16,845 nt of DNA from Candidatus Taylorbacteria bacterium RIFCSPLOWO2_01_FULL_50_130 (GTDB taxonomy: Bacteria; Patescibacteriota; Minisyncoccia; Phycocordibacterales; UBA10002), in assembly GCA_001821155.1 (NCBI GenBank), contig MHSB01000006.1:1-16845 (forward strand). The letters are read 5' to 3'. Positions within the stretch are counted from its first letter, which is position 1, and each line of letters begins with the position of its first letter. This document shows positions 1-6,560 of this stretch, one piece after another. The notes beneath the pieces are model-generated. The model was not told the DNA's origin. It made no database searches and saw only the letters and a program-made list of their open reading frames with translations. Made by a program: the position numbers and the translations under genes.

Positions 1-15
1 GAGGTTCCGGCGCTT

Positions 16-2037
16 TTATGAAAAAAACGACAAGAAGCTTTTTTCATCCACTATTGTCACTCCAAACTTTTTCGCTTTCTCATATTTTGAACCTGGATTC
101 TTTCCCGCGACGACGAAATCCGTTTTCTTGGAGACCGAAGAAGCAGGATGACCGCCTAAGCGTCGAATTTTCGATTCGGCTTCTTCACGGGACATGCTTA
201 CAAGCGTTCCCGTTATCACAAAGGTTTTGCCGGCAAGCGGGAGTTTGGAAGTATCAATGGGTTTTGGGCTTTCCACTTTAATTTGTTTGAGTAAAGCGTC
301 TAGCATCTTTTTGTTGCCTTTGCCTTTAAGCCAATCAACGACGGATTTAGAGACGATGGGTCCCACACCTTGTATTTTTTCCAGCTTTTCGGCGGTTGCT
401 TTTTGAAAATTGAAAATTGAAAATTGAAAATTCTTCGCCAGGAGATATGCCGTTTCCTCGCCGACCTGCGGAATGGAGAGTGCGGTTAAAAATCGAGCAA
501 GTGTTACTTTTCTTGCTTTCTCAATTGATTTCAAAAGATTATCAACCGATTTCTCGGCGAAACGCGGAAGCTCCAGAAGGTCGCCGCGTTTGAGGGTAAA
601 AATATCGGCATAGGTGGAAATCAACCCTTTATCTAGGAGAACATCAACGATTTTCGGTCCTAGCTTCTCTATGTCAAAGCAGTGTTTGCCGACAAAATGG
701 TGGAATCGCCGGCGAAGCATCGTGAATGAATTTTTGTTAACACAGCGCCACGCCGCCTCACCCGGAACGCGCTCAATACAGCCCTCGCCGCCGCAGGCGG
801 CAACGGCCTTCGGCCAAACAAACGGCTTTACGGATTTTGGCCGCAATTCCTTCACCACCCCGACAATCTCCGGAATGACATCGCCGGCTTTTTGGAGAAT
901 CACGGTATCTCCAACCCGAATATTCAAATTCTTTATAAAATCCTCGTTGTGTAGAGTCGCCCGGGAAACCGTGGAGCCGGCAACTGAAACCGGCCGAAGT
1001 CTGGCAACGGGTGTAATGACACCGGTTCTGCCAACTTGGAAAACAACTTCTTCTAAAACTGTGGTGACCTGTTCCGGCGGAAATTTAAAGGCAATTCCCC
1101 ACCGAGGCGCTTTACCGGTGTACCCAAGCGCATCCTGAAACGCTCTTTCATCAACCTTCACCACCACCCCATCCGCGAAGTAGTCCTCCCGACCGGCTTT
1201 TTCTTTCCATTCCTTCCAATATCCAATAACCTCATCAATACTTTTGCAGTGCCGAAAATGCGAATTGACTTTGAAACCTAATTTCTGGAGGAGTTTTAGT
1301 TCATCAAACTGGCGGGGCGGGATGGGGTCGCTCGACTGTGCTACATCGTACACAAAACTATCCAGATGGCGCTCTGCGGCCATCTTTGGGTCAAGCTGGC
1401 GAATGGTTCCGGCGGCAAGGTTTCGGGGGTTTGCGAATGCTTCTTCGCCGCGTTTTTTTTGCTCGCGATTCAGCCTCTCAAGAGTTGATTTCGCCATCCA
1501 TGCCTCACCCTCGACAATGACATCAATCGGCTCTGTGAGCCGAAGCGGAACGGACTCAATTGTTTTAACATTGTGCGTTACGTCCTCGCCCAGACGGCCG
1601 TCGCCGCGGGTAGCGGCAGTTTCAAGGAGCCCTTTTTCGTACGTAAGAACAATCTTAAGGCCGTCAATTTTTAGTTCTGCGGTGTAGGTCGGCCGCTCGT
1701 CTCTGCCATTTGCCTGCTTCAAAAAACGCCGCACCCGCTCATCAAAAGCAAGCATGTCCTTTTCGCTGAAGGCATCATTAAATGACCACTGCGACACTTC
1801 GTGGCGGACTTTTTTGAATTCCGGCAGCGGTACGCCCGCCATTCTCTGTGTCGGAGAGTCGGGTGTAATGAGCTTTGGATACTTTGCTTCAAGCTCCGAA
1901 AGTTCCCGCTTAAGCGAATCAAGCGCCTCGGAGCTTATCGCCGACTTGTTTAGGACATGATATTCGTAGCGATATTTTTCTATCGCCGCGCGCAGTTTCT
2001 TTAGGCGGTCTTTCGTTGCTTTGGGCGCGATGGGCAT
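16..2037 (-). CDS. ligA: NAD-dependent DNA ligase LigA
   Basis: Seals nicks in DNA using NAD+, in replication and repair; cytoplasmic. The 673-residue length is normal for the family. Visible parts in order are an N-terminal Ia-like helical region, the nucleotidyltransferase core with catalytic Lys in KIDG (K123), RGDG (144-147) and EGE (177-179), an OB fold (about 320-405), a degenerate zinc finger (C415, C420, C432, with S437 where the fourth Cys is expected), helix-hairpin-helix repeats (about 450-590) and a C-terminal BRCT domain (about 600-673). The N-terminal NMN-binding motif is also diverged: ISSEALDSLK where many bacteria have ISDxEYDxL. A four-copy heptamer array (404-431) encodes residues 536-545. 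It is the last gene of the pilus cluster, 117 bases after a minor pilin. No Shine-Dalgarno sequence precedes the ATG; a TAGTAT hexamer lies six bases upstream. Identity is secure. Confidence 0.97.
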   Translation of the reverse strand: MPIAPKATKDRLKKLRAAIEKYRYEYHVLNKSAISSEALDSLKRELSELEAKYPKLITPDSPTQRMAGVPLPEFKKVRHEVSQWSFNDAFSEKDMLAFDERVRRFLKQANGRDERPTYTAELKIDGLKIVLTYEKGLLETAATRGDGRLGEDVTHNVKTIESVPLRLTEPIDVIVEGEAWMAKSTLERLNREQKKRGEEAFANPRNLAAGTIRQLDPKMAAERHLDSFVYDVAQSSDPIPPRQFDELKLLQKLGFKVNSHFRHCKSIDEVIGYWKEWKEKAGREDYFADGVVVKVDERAFQDALGYTGKAPRWGIAFKFPPEQVTTVLEEVVFQVGRTGVITPVARLRPVSVAGSTVSRATLHNEDFIKNLNIRVGDTVILQKAGDVIPEIVGVVKELRPKSVKPFVWPKAVAACGGEGCIERVPGEAAWRCVNKNSFTMLRRRFHHFVGKHCFDIEKLGPKIVDVLLDKGLISTYADIFTLKRGDLLELPRFAEKSVDNLLKSIEKARKVTLARFLTALSIPQVGEETAYLLAKNFQFSIFNFQKATAEKLEKIQGVGPIVSKSVVDWLKGKGNKKMLDALLKQIKVESPKPIDTSKLPLAGKTFVITGTLVSMSREEAESKIRRLGGHPASSVSKKTDFVVAGKNPGSKYEKAKKFGVTIVDEKSFLSFFS
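404..431. repeat. Heptamer array TGAAAAT x4 inside ligA
   Basis: Four perfect copies of TGAAAAT in tandem (plus-strand reading). On the coding strand they give residues 536-545 of LigA, NFQFSIFNFQ, in the helix-hairpin-helix part where other ligases read something like HFGSLEAL. One copy more or fewer would shift the frame of an essential gene. Confidence 0.95.
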
Positions 2038-2043
2038 ACGGTT

Positions 2044-2049
2044 ATACTA
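2044..2049 (-). promoter_or_regulatory. Weak leaderless -10 candidate of ligA
   Basis: TAGTAT on the minus strand, six bases before the ligA ATG. It fits the TANNNT pattern but matches TATAAT at only four positions. Confidence 0.25.
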
Positions 2050-2080
2050 CTGCACTTGCTACAGCTTAATCAACTGGGTT

Positions 2081-2150
2081 TACGGAGTACAAATTGGTAC
2101 AGATATACAGATAAAAGAATCCGTATATTCGTATGAATCCGTACTCCGTA
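2081..2150. repeat. Inverted and direct words in the ligA-minor pilin spacer
   Basis: TACGGAGTAC at 2081-2090 and its perfect inverse GTACTCCGTA at 2141-2150, plus GAATCCGTA twice (2118-2126 and 2135-2143). The 117-base spacer is built largely from these words. They can fold into a stem with a 50-base loop. Confidence 0.85.
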
Positions 2151-2154
2151 TACC

Positions 2155-2721
2155 TTAGTAGCGCACCCGAAGCGCTCGTTCTACGCGGCCGGGATTTGGG
2201 GCAGAGCCACAGTCATTTCGTCCGCGAGATTCAAGCATCGTGTACCCGGAAGTCGTCTTGCCGACCGTGACGATCGCACAGCCCCTCGGCGCAAAATTAA
2301 GCGTGAAGGTGCTCGTCGCGGCAGCGCTGTTGCCGCTTACCAGCGACACCGGTACGTTTTGATTGCCGCCGCACGCGATTGCCGCGCGGCCACTCTCGTC
2401 AAACTCGTCAAAAGAAGAGGGAAACACAAGCTCTTTCCGCCCAATGTTGAAGTCCCAATACAATGCGCACTCAATGCCGGTATCCGCGTAGAAAAACGCA
2501 TATGAGGATTCTCGGCCGGCAATGGATATGGAAACTTCTCTAATCGAAAGATGCGCGATGGCAATGCCGAGCGAGAACAAGAGACTGCCGATAAGAACGG
2601 CAAAGAGAATTGTAAAACCTTTTCGAGATGAAGTATGAAGTATGAAGTATGAAGTAGGGAAAAACAAAGAGAACCGATGTTTCTTTCGCTTTTCTTCCTT
2701 AATTCTTAATTCAGTATTCAT
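2155..2721 (-). CDS. Minor pilin, PilX/GspK-like, lacking Glu5
   Basis: A 188-residue prepilin-like protein with a 35-residue basic leader ending RKG, then FTILFAVLIGSLL and a long hydrophobic helix. The residue at mature position 5 is Phe, not the Glu conserved in most pilins. That trait, plus the SIRE and GRESSYAFFYADTGIECAL stretch after the helix, fits the PilX/GspK class of tip minor pilins. Two or three Cys follow in the C-terminal domain. The ATG overlaps the upstream stop codon as ATGA, which suggests coupled translation. The leader (residues 1-38) lies wholly inside a 111-base repeat shared with the gene at 3343-4020, and it contains a heptamer array. Class assignment is by N-terminus and operon position only. 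The short leader of the neighbouring gene shows that the 35-residue form is atypical. Confidence 0.8.
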   Translation of the reverse strand: MNTELRIKEEKRKKHRFSLFFPTSYFILHTSSRKGFTILFAVLIGSLLFSLGIAIAHLSIREVSISIAGRESSYAFFYADTGIECALYWDFNIGRKELVFPSSFDEFDESGRAAIACGGNQNVPVSLVSGNSAAATSTFTLNFAPRGCAIVTVGKTTSGYTMLESRGRNDCGSAPNPGRVERALRVRY

Positions 2722-2722
2722 A
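2612..2722. repeat. 111-base direct repeat, copy 1
   Basis: Identical base for base to 3911-4021. It spans the start codon and the first 36 codons of the minor-pilin gene ending at 2155, from the start-stop overlap to the GFT codons at the signal cleavage site. It includes four copies of ATGAAGT at 2628-2655. Confidence 0.97.
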
Positions 2723-3320
2723 ATTCTTCTTCTGGAGAAACGTACCAGTTAAACATATGCTCTTGGAGAGTAATCGTGCGAAACCCAAGCGCGCCAGCGC
2801 GCCACGTGAGAACTACAATTACTTTCGCCTCAACGTCGTTTTCTATCTCTTCAACGAAGATCTTTCTGGTAAGGTCGGTTTTTTCCCATCCGCTTGAATT
2901 ACGATGGCCAAAAATACCCCGAAGTTCCGGAGTGGAACCCCGATACTCATACAGCGCGCAGTCGAAATTGGCTGGCTTACAGTCGATGACCTGTTCGTCC
3001 GGAACCGCCGTTACATCTATTCCGCACCCTTCTCCTTGCAGGCATTTATTGAGGCCTTGTAGCCATGTCGGGCCATTTTTTCGTTTCGCGATAGCATTGC
3101 TGTCGCGGATGTTGCGCAGGTATTCAATCGCCTCCTGTGCGAGATAAAACGCTGTTATCTCGTGGCGCGAGGCTTCGGCTCCGGCGAGGCCTTTCTCCGC
3201 CATGGAAAGCGGCGTGGCAAGGGAAATAAGTAAAATTGCAATGGCGACTAGCGTCTCGACGATGGTAAAACCGGAAAAAGCTGATAGGCCAGACCAATTT
3301 TTCCTCTTTGTTTTACTCAT
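2718..3320 (-). CDS. Minor pilin, PilV/GspI-like
   Basis: A 200-residue type IV prepilin. The leader of 17 residues (MSKTKRKNWSGLSAFSG) is followed by FTIVETLVAIAILLISLATPL, with Glu at mature position 5, as PilD processing and methylation require. The helix leads into EASRHEITAFYLAQEAIEYLRNIRD, which resembles PilV/GspI minor pilins. The rest is probably a beta-rich globular domain with several Cys. It is third of four clustered minor-pilin genes, 22 bases after the preceding one and overlapping the next by four bases. Unlike its three neighbours it does not carry the repeat-derived leader, so it probably shows the older leader type for this locus. No Shine-Dalgarno sequence is visible. The product is expected to join the priming complex at the pilus tip. 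Confidence 0.87.
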   Translation of the reverse strand: MSKTKRKNWSGLSAFSGFTIVETLVAIAILLISLATPLSMAEKGLAGAEASRHEITAFYLAQEAIEYLRNIRDSNAIAKRKNGPTWLQGLNKCLQGEGCGIDVTAVPDEQVIDCKPANFDCALYEYRGSTPELRGIFGHRNSSGWEKTDLTRKIFVEEIENDVEAKVIVVLTWRAGALGFRTITLQEHMFNWYVSPEEEL

Positions 3321-3331
3321 TGACTTTTCAA

Positions 3332-3345
3332 TAAGCTATAAGCTA
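3332..3345. repeat. TAAGCTA x2 at a minor-pilin gene junction
   Basis: Two tandem TAAGCTA heptamers in the 22-base gap between two minor-pilin genes; the second copy contains the stop codon of the upstream gene. Confidence 0.8.
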
Positions 3346-4020
3346 GTTTTCTACGTCCAGCAGCCGTTGAGACACCAGCGTCTGAAAATTAAAACGTGAA
3401 ACCACTTTGCTTTTGCCTTGCATGGAACCCCTCATGATGATGAGGATGCGCGGTTGTTCTTTGTCGGAGAGAGACGTCCCATCCACGAAAAAACTAAGCT
3501 GTTCCACACGCAGCTCCGGCGAAGTAACCGGCACGAAAACAGCAGGGTCGATGAGCAGCCCTTCTTGTCCGGGCAGAATAATCGCGCGGCCAAGAGTGCC
3601 GAAACCATTACCGACGGGGATGTACTTGTACACTATACGCTTGCCGTTGCGGGCGGTAAAGATAATGGAGGAAGCGGGATTATTCGCGCAGTCCCGCGTC
3701 TTTGTAAGCTCGCCTTCCGTAATGTCACAGTGGTAGAGGGAACCGGTGCGCACGTTTCTGGAAATGTTTTCAAACGCAAAGTGAAGATTATTAACGACGG
3801 TTTTTAGCGCGCGCGCCTTATGATTCGCTTCGAGGAGCGATGCCAGACTGCCCACGGAAACTGCCATAATGACCGAAAAGATGCCAAAAGCCACAATCAT
3901 CTCTACGATGGTAAAACCTTTTCGAGATGAAGTATGAAGTATGAAGTATGAAGTAGGGAAAAACAAAGAGAACCGATGTTTCTTTCGCTTTTCTTCCTTA
4001 ATTCTTAATTCAGTATTCAT
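3343..4020 (-). CDS. Minor pilin, PilW/GspJ-like
   Basis: A 225-residue prepilin with a 35-residue basic leader ending SSRKG, then FTIVEMIVAFGIFSVIMAV with Glu5. The following region (NHKARALKTVVNNLHFAFENISRNVRTG in three pieces along the helix end) resembles PilW/GspJ minor pilins, whose family members often have FALENISR-like text. The C-terminal part reads as a beta domain (TARNGKRIVYKY, LRVEQLSFFVDG). It starts four bases after the previous gene ends. The first 36 codons are identical at the DNA level to those of the gene at 2155-2721, being part of a 111-base direct repeat. TTG at codon 19 is an alternative start here, but the related leader of the gene at 4025 has no equivalent, so ATG is preferred. 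Confidence 0.85.
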   Translation of the reverse strand: MNTELRIKEEKRKKHRFSLFFPTSYFILHTSSRKGFTIVEMIVAFGIFSVIMAVSVGSLASLLEANHKARALKTVVNNLHFAFENISRNVRTGSLYHCDITEGELTKTRDCANNPASSIIFTARNGKRIVYKYIPVGNGFGTLGRAIILPGQEGLLIDPAVFVPVTSPELRVEQLSFFVDGTSLSDKEQPRILIIMRGSMQGKSKVVSRFNFQTLVSQRLLDVEN

Positions 4021-4021
4021 A
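3911..4021. repeat. 111-base direct repeat, copy 2
   Basis: Identical to 2612-2722. It covers the leader of the minor-pilin gene at 3343-4020. The offset between copies is 1299 bases, a multiple of three, so an exchange between them would keep the frame. Confidence 0.97.
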
Positions 4022-4024
4022 CTT

Positions 4025-4789
4025 CTAATTCACGGATATCTGCCCAGTGTTCGAAACTTCAACAATCCGCTTCTCCCCAGACGGCGCGATGACGTAGATA
4101 CGAGCCGCCCGGTACTGCCGCCCGAACGGACTCTGATTGGTCTTAATGGTAGCATCGGGATTCGGACGTAAAAATGTGATGTCAAGGTAGGTAATCGCGG
4201 GATTGGACGAGGGGAGCGAGAGGGTATTGCATTCTTCATTCTTGTCTACATCGGGGGCTGTTGGACCTCCATCGCCCGTCGGCAACACCCCGCAAAACTT
4301 GTACAGGCGATTCCCCTTCTCAAGCCGGAAGACGTTTAGACACTCGGTCGCGCTCAAACATCCTGAAGCATTGTATGAGACGCCGAAGGAGCCGTTAAAC
4401 AGCGCATCTCCTGACTCCCCCCCTTTGTCGGCAAAGAACGCATATGTGCCCGTGCTTTCGGCATCAAAGTGGAGGCCGTAACCGACATTAAACGTGTCCG
4501 TCCCGTCGCGCGAAAATTCATGCACGCTGATGCCAAAGCTTTGGGCCTGCCGGAATGAGAGCGCAAGTTCATACGCCAGATTAGTGACGAAGATTTGACT
4601 GCTTACTCTGTTATACGCGATAAACACCAGAGTAACGACCGTGCCGAAAAGAGCAATTGCGACAAGAAGTTCAATGAGGGTGAAGCCCTTTCGGGGTGAA
4701 GGGTGAAGGGTGAAGGGTGAAGGATGAAAAAACCAAGAGCATTTATGTCTCTTTCGATTTTCTTCCTTAATTCTTAATTCAGTATTCAT
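4025..4789 (-). CDS. Minor pilin, GspH/FimU-like
   Basis: A 254-residue prepilin. The leader is 35 residues and ends SPRKG; the mature N-terminus FTLIELLVAIALFGTVVTL has Glu5 and an unbroken hydrophobic helix. YELALSFRQAQSFGISV and the long globular part with four Cys are reminiscent of GspH/FimU proteins; ARIYVIAPSGEKR near the end is also typical of that group. The ATG overlaps the pilD stop as ATGA. The leader begins with the same text as those of two other minor pilins (MNTELRIKEE), but its internal heptamers are of a different type (GGGTGAA on the plus strand), so the two kinds of array give leaders of equal length. It is first of the minor-pilin set and probably part of the tip-initiating complex. 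Confidence 0.85.
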   Translation of the reverse strand: MNTELRIKEENRKRHKCSWFFHPSPFTLHPSPRKGFTLIELLVAIALFGTVVTLVFIAYNRVSSQIFVTNLAYELALSFRQAQSFGISVHEFSRDGTDTFNVGYGLHFDAESTGTYAFFADKGGESGDALFNGSFGVSYNASGCLSATECLNVFRLEKGNRLYKFCGVLPTGDGGPTAPDVDKNEECNTLSLPSSNPAITYLDITFLRPNPDATIKTNQSPFGRQYRAARIYVIAPSGEKRIVEVSNTGQISVN

Positions 4790-4790
4790 A
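4694..4790. repeat. Diverged third leader cassette with GGGTGAA array
   Basis: A third, diverged version of the leader cassette. The start-codon-proximal part (about 4757-4790) matches the two 111-base copies closely. The array part has four GGGTGAA copies (4694-4721) and one GGATGAA (4722-4728) in place of ATGAAGT. The encoded leader is again 35 residues. Confidence 0.9.
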
Positions 4791-5652
4791 ATTCATGGCT
4801 GATGAGCATGCTAAGTCCGGTTACATCAAACCCAAAGAGATATACGAGAAAGAGGCCGAGTGCGAGAAACGGTCCGAGCGGCAACTCCGTTTTCGGACCG
4901 AGGTTTTTGAGCGCAGATCGGTGACGGGAAAACACGGTGTGCGGCAGGAGCGAGAGAATGCCCTTATAAGACAGCGCGCAGAGAGCGGCCGCCGCGCCTA
5001 TCCAAAAACTGACGATGAGCGCCGAGAGACCTCGCGAGAAACCCAGCACCCATGAAAAAAGAAGCATGAGCTTCGCGTCTCCGAGCCCCATGGCGCGACC
5101 GCCCGATAAAAGCCACAAAAGCGCGAAGGGAATGGCAAAGAAAAATCCGCCGAGCGCGTCCAACCACGGATACTCCGCACGGCCGGCGATGAGGCGCAGC
5201 GTAAAAAGCAAAAACGCGGCCGCGAGGACGCCAGAGAGGAGTTCGCTGGGAATTATCTTATGCTTGAAATCATATATGGAGATAGCGATAAGAAGAGACC
5301 ACAAAACGAACAGAAGTATGAAGTATGAAGTATGAAGTATGGAAAAAGGGGAAAAAGAAGATAAGAGAAAGGGAAATTCCTTCCAGGCAACAGCCGTGAA
5401 AACAAGGCCGGTGAGCAGCTCTACCAGAGGGTACTGCATGGAAATGTTTCCCTTACAGCCGAGACAACGTCCTTTCTGAAGGAGAAAGCTTAGTGCGGGA
5501 ATGAGCTCAAACCACCGTAAAGTCTTACCGCACGAAAAGCAACGTGAACGGCCGCCGAAGGTTTTTGTTCCGTATCGAAGAACGACGACGTTTAGAAAGC
5601 TGCCGATGATTGCGCCGAATGCGAAAAAGAAAGGGAGAAACGGAAGCGACAT
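4786..5652 (-). CDS. pilD: Prepilin peptidase / N-methyltransferase PilD
   Basis: An integral membrane aspartyl protease that cuts prepilins after Gly and methylates the new N-terminal Phe. With the start at 5652 it has 288 residues. The N-terminal cytoplasmic domain has two Cys pairs (C38, C41, C63, C66) that would bind zinc. Catalytic aspartates are visible in IYDFKHKIIP (D128) and GLGDAK (D192). About seven to eight hydrophobic segments are present. An in-frame extension to 5706 is rejected because it reads through the terminator hairpin at 5670-5699. TATGAT lies six bases before the chosen ATG, suggesting a leaderless transcript. A heptamer array (5318-5338) encodes residues 105-112 (around ILHTSY) at the edge of a membrane helix. 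The gene is followed, with an ATGA overlap, by its minor-pilin substrates. Confidence 0.95.
   Translation of the reverse strand: MSLPFLPFFFAFGAIIGSFLNVVVLRYGTKTFGGRSRCFSCGKTLRWFELIPALSFLLQKGRCLGCKGNISMQYPLVELLTGLVFTAVAWKEFPFLLSSFSPFSILHTSYFILLFVLWSLLIAISIYDFKHKIIPSELLSGVLAAAFLLFTLRLIAGRAEYPWLDALGGFFFAIPFALLWLLSGGRAMGLGDAKLMLLFSWVLGFSRGLSALIVSFWIGAAAALCALSYKGILSLLPHTVFSRHRSALKNLGPKTELPLGPFLALGLFLVYLFGFDVTGLSMLISHEL
5318..5338. repeat. Heptamer array ATGAAGT x3 inside pilD
   Basis: Three perfect copies of ATGAAGT with partial copies on both sides (5313-5317 and 5339-5341). It encodes ILHTSYFI-like text at PilD residues 105-112, the same peptide style as the minor-pilin leaders. Confidence 0.93.
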
Positions 5653-5658
5653 GACAAC

Positions 5659-5664
5659 ATCATA
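5659..5664 (-). promoter_or_regulatory. Candidate leaderless -10 element of pilD
   Basis: TATGAT on the minus strand, exactly six bases before the pilD ATG at 5652. Transcription starting about seven bases downstream of the hexamer would begin at the A of the start codon. No -35 match is seen; the -35 position falls in the terminator loop. Confidence 0.45.
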
Positions 5665-5669
5665 ACATA

Positions 5670-5699
5670 CAAAAACATCCGCGATGGCGGATGTTTTTG
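5670..5699. terminator. Bidirectional intrinsic terminator between pilA and pilD
   Basis: Perfect 13-base-pair stem, CAAAAACATCCGC (5670-5682) with its inverse (5687-5699) and loop GATG. The A and T runs make it a terminator on both strands. It lies 24 bases after the pilA stop and just upstream of the pilD start, so it should end the pilA transcript. Confidence 0.88.
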
Positions 5700-5722
5700 C
5701 GAACAAAGAAACCGTCTACCGC

Positions 5723-6241
5723 TCACTGGTTGCTTATATCGTAGACGGCCGTTGTCGCGTCGGAACCAGAGAATGGAACACTGCTATTCGGCGAGGTTGT
5801 GTTATTGAGCCAACTCGCGGCTGATGAGTCGAAGTCGCGATCGGAATCTTCAAGCGTTGTCTGCGCCGGCGCTTGCTCCAGTACCGTGCCGAGATGATAC
5901 GAGGTCGGCGTCGCCAAAACGTTCACTGCGTACTTATAACCATTTAAGGTATTTGCCGGATCACCCCTTGGATCAATTGGAAGCACTGATAGCGACGCAC
6001 CACTTCCTGACCCCACAAGTTGCGACAAGCCTGTCGGGTACTTGCTGTTAGCGTCATAATAGAGCTCGAGAGCGATTTGGATTTGCTTCATATCTGAAAC
6101 GCGGCGAGTATCGCGGGCTTTGGTCCGCGCGCTGTTAAGGGAAGCAAGCACCACCGACGAAAGGATGCCAATGATGGCAATGACCACCAAGAGCTCAATC
6201 AAAGTGAAACCGCGACTGGCCTTGGAAGGGAATTTTGACAT
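5723..6241 (-). CDS. pilA: Major pilin-like type IV prepilin (PilA/PulG-like)
   Basis: A 172-residue prepilin. The short leader MSKFPSKASRG is followed by FTLIELLVVIAIIGILSSVVLASL, which has Glu5 and a classic N-terminal helix. TKARDTRRVSDMKQIQIALELYYDANSKYP is typical of PulG/PilA-like pilins of this clade. The C-terminal domain is small, rich in Ser, Thr and Asn, and lacks the usual disulfide Cys pair. I start at 6241; a GTG ten codons upstream would only lengthen the leader. It has a candidate promoter of its own (6348-6378), a 5' leader of about 100 bases and a strong terminator (5670-5699). That monocistronic arrangement fits a highly expressed structural pilin. The name pilA is by role, not by proven orthology. 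Confidence 0.9.
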   Translation of the reverse strand: MSKFPSKASRGFTLIELLVVIAIIGILSSVVLASLNSARTKARDTRRVSDMKQIQIALELYYDANSKYPTGLSQLVGSGSGASLSVLPIDPRGDPANTLNGYKYAVNVLATPTSYHLGTVLEQAPAQTTLEDSDRDFDSSAASWLNNTTSPNSSVPFSGSDATTAVYDISNQ

Positions 6242-6347
6242 AGGTTGATAAAAATTACTTGATAAATACACGAGGAAACGTGTAATGCTTCATCTGTCCT
6301 CTTCAAACGACAGTTAAAGAGGGCGGCGCTTTTTTGGGACTTGCTAT

Positions 6348-6378
6348 AGTATACCCCTAAATGGGTGACCTTGGTCAA
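6348..6378 (-). promoter_or_regulatory. Candidate promoter of pilA
   Basis: Minus strand: TTGACC (6378-6373), 19-base gap, TATACT (6353-6348). The gap is longer than the optimum 17. It would give a 5' leader of about 100 bases before the pilA ATG at 6241. The -35 lies in a short dyad CCTTG-GT-CAAGG, a possible operator. Confidence 0.45.
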
Positions 6379-6418
6379 GGGGCTGTGAATAAGTCGGAAT
6401 GAACCGTAGTCTATATCT

Positions 6419-6553
6419 GTAACTGGAACAAGTAACAGGGATTCGTAACTTGCAAAGACCGCGGTTTTTCGTACTCCTGCTCCAGTCATGTGTTCCAGTC
6501 ATGAGTTCTTCCCTGTGTTTCCATTCCAGTTACAAGTTACTTGTTCCAGTTAC
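6419..6553. repeat. Perfect 18-base inverted repeat in the pilC-pilA spacer
   Basis: GTAACTGGAACAAGTAAC at 6419-6436 and its exact inverse at 6536-6553. In between are further copies of TTCCAGT (near 6481, 6492, 6524). The pair could form a long stem downstream of pilC, or act as a recombination or protein-binding site. Confidence 0.9.
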
Positions 6554-6560
6554 CGTCCTG

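Larger units (their letters stand above)
6272..6560. other. pilC-pilA spacer: 5' leader, promoter and word repeats
   Basis: A stretch of about 320 bases without a gene between pilC and the pilA start. The pilA-proximal part holds the leader and candidate promoter. The pilC-proximal part (6419-6553) consists of words such as TTCCAGT and GTAAC in direct and inverted copies. An apparent reading frame here on the minus strand has no recognisable composition and is dismissed. Confidence 0.7.

Noticed and set aside
614..1138. Plus-strand open frame of 174 codons
   Set aside because: Antisense to the catalytic region of ligA, rich in Ser, Thr and Arg, with no recognisable features.
3343..3963. TTG at codon 19 as the true start of the PilW-like and PilX-like genes
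   Set aside because: The related third leader has TGG there, so only the ATG is common to all three; the ATGA overlaps with upstream genes also favour ATG.
2628..5338. CRISPR-like reading of the repeated units
   Set aside because: Units are 7-8 bases long and directly adjacent without unique spacers; they are tandem repeats. No cas genes are present.
5653..5706. In-frame N-terminal extension of PilD
   Set aside because: It would translate through the terminator hairpin, and the usual PilD N-terminus begins at the chosen Met.
6199..6489. Minus-strand open frame of 96 codons upstream of pilA
   Set aside because: It overlaps the pilA start, the candidate promoter and the inverted words. Its sequence looks like translated spacer.
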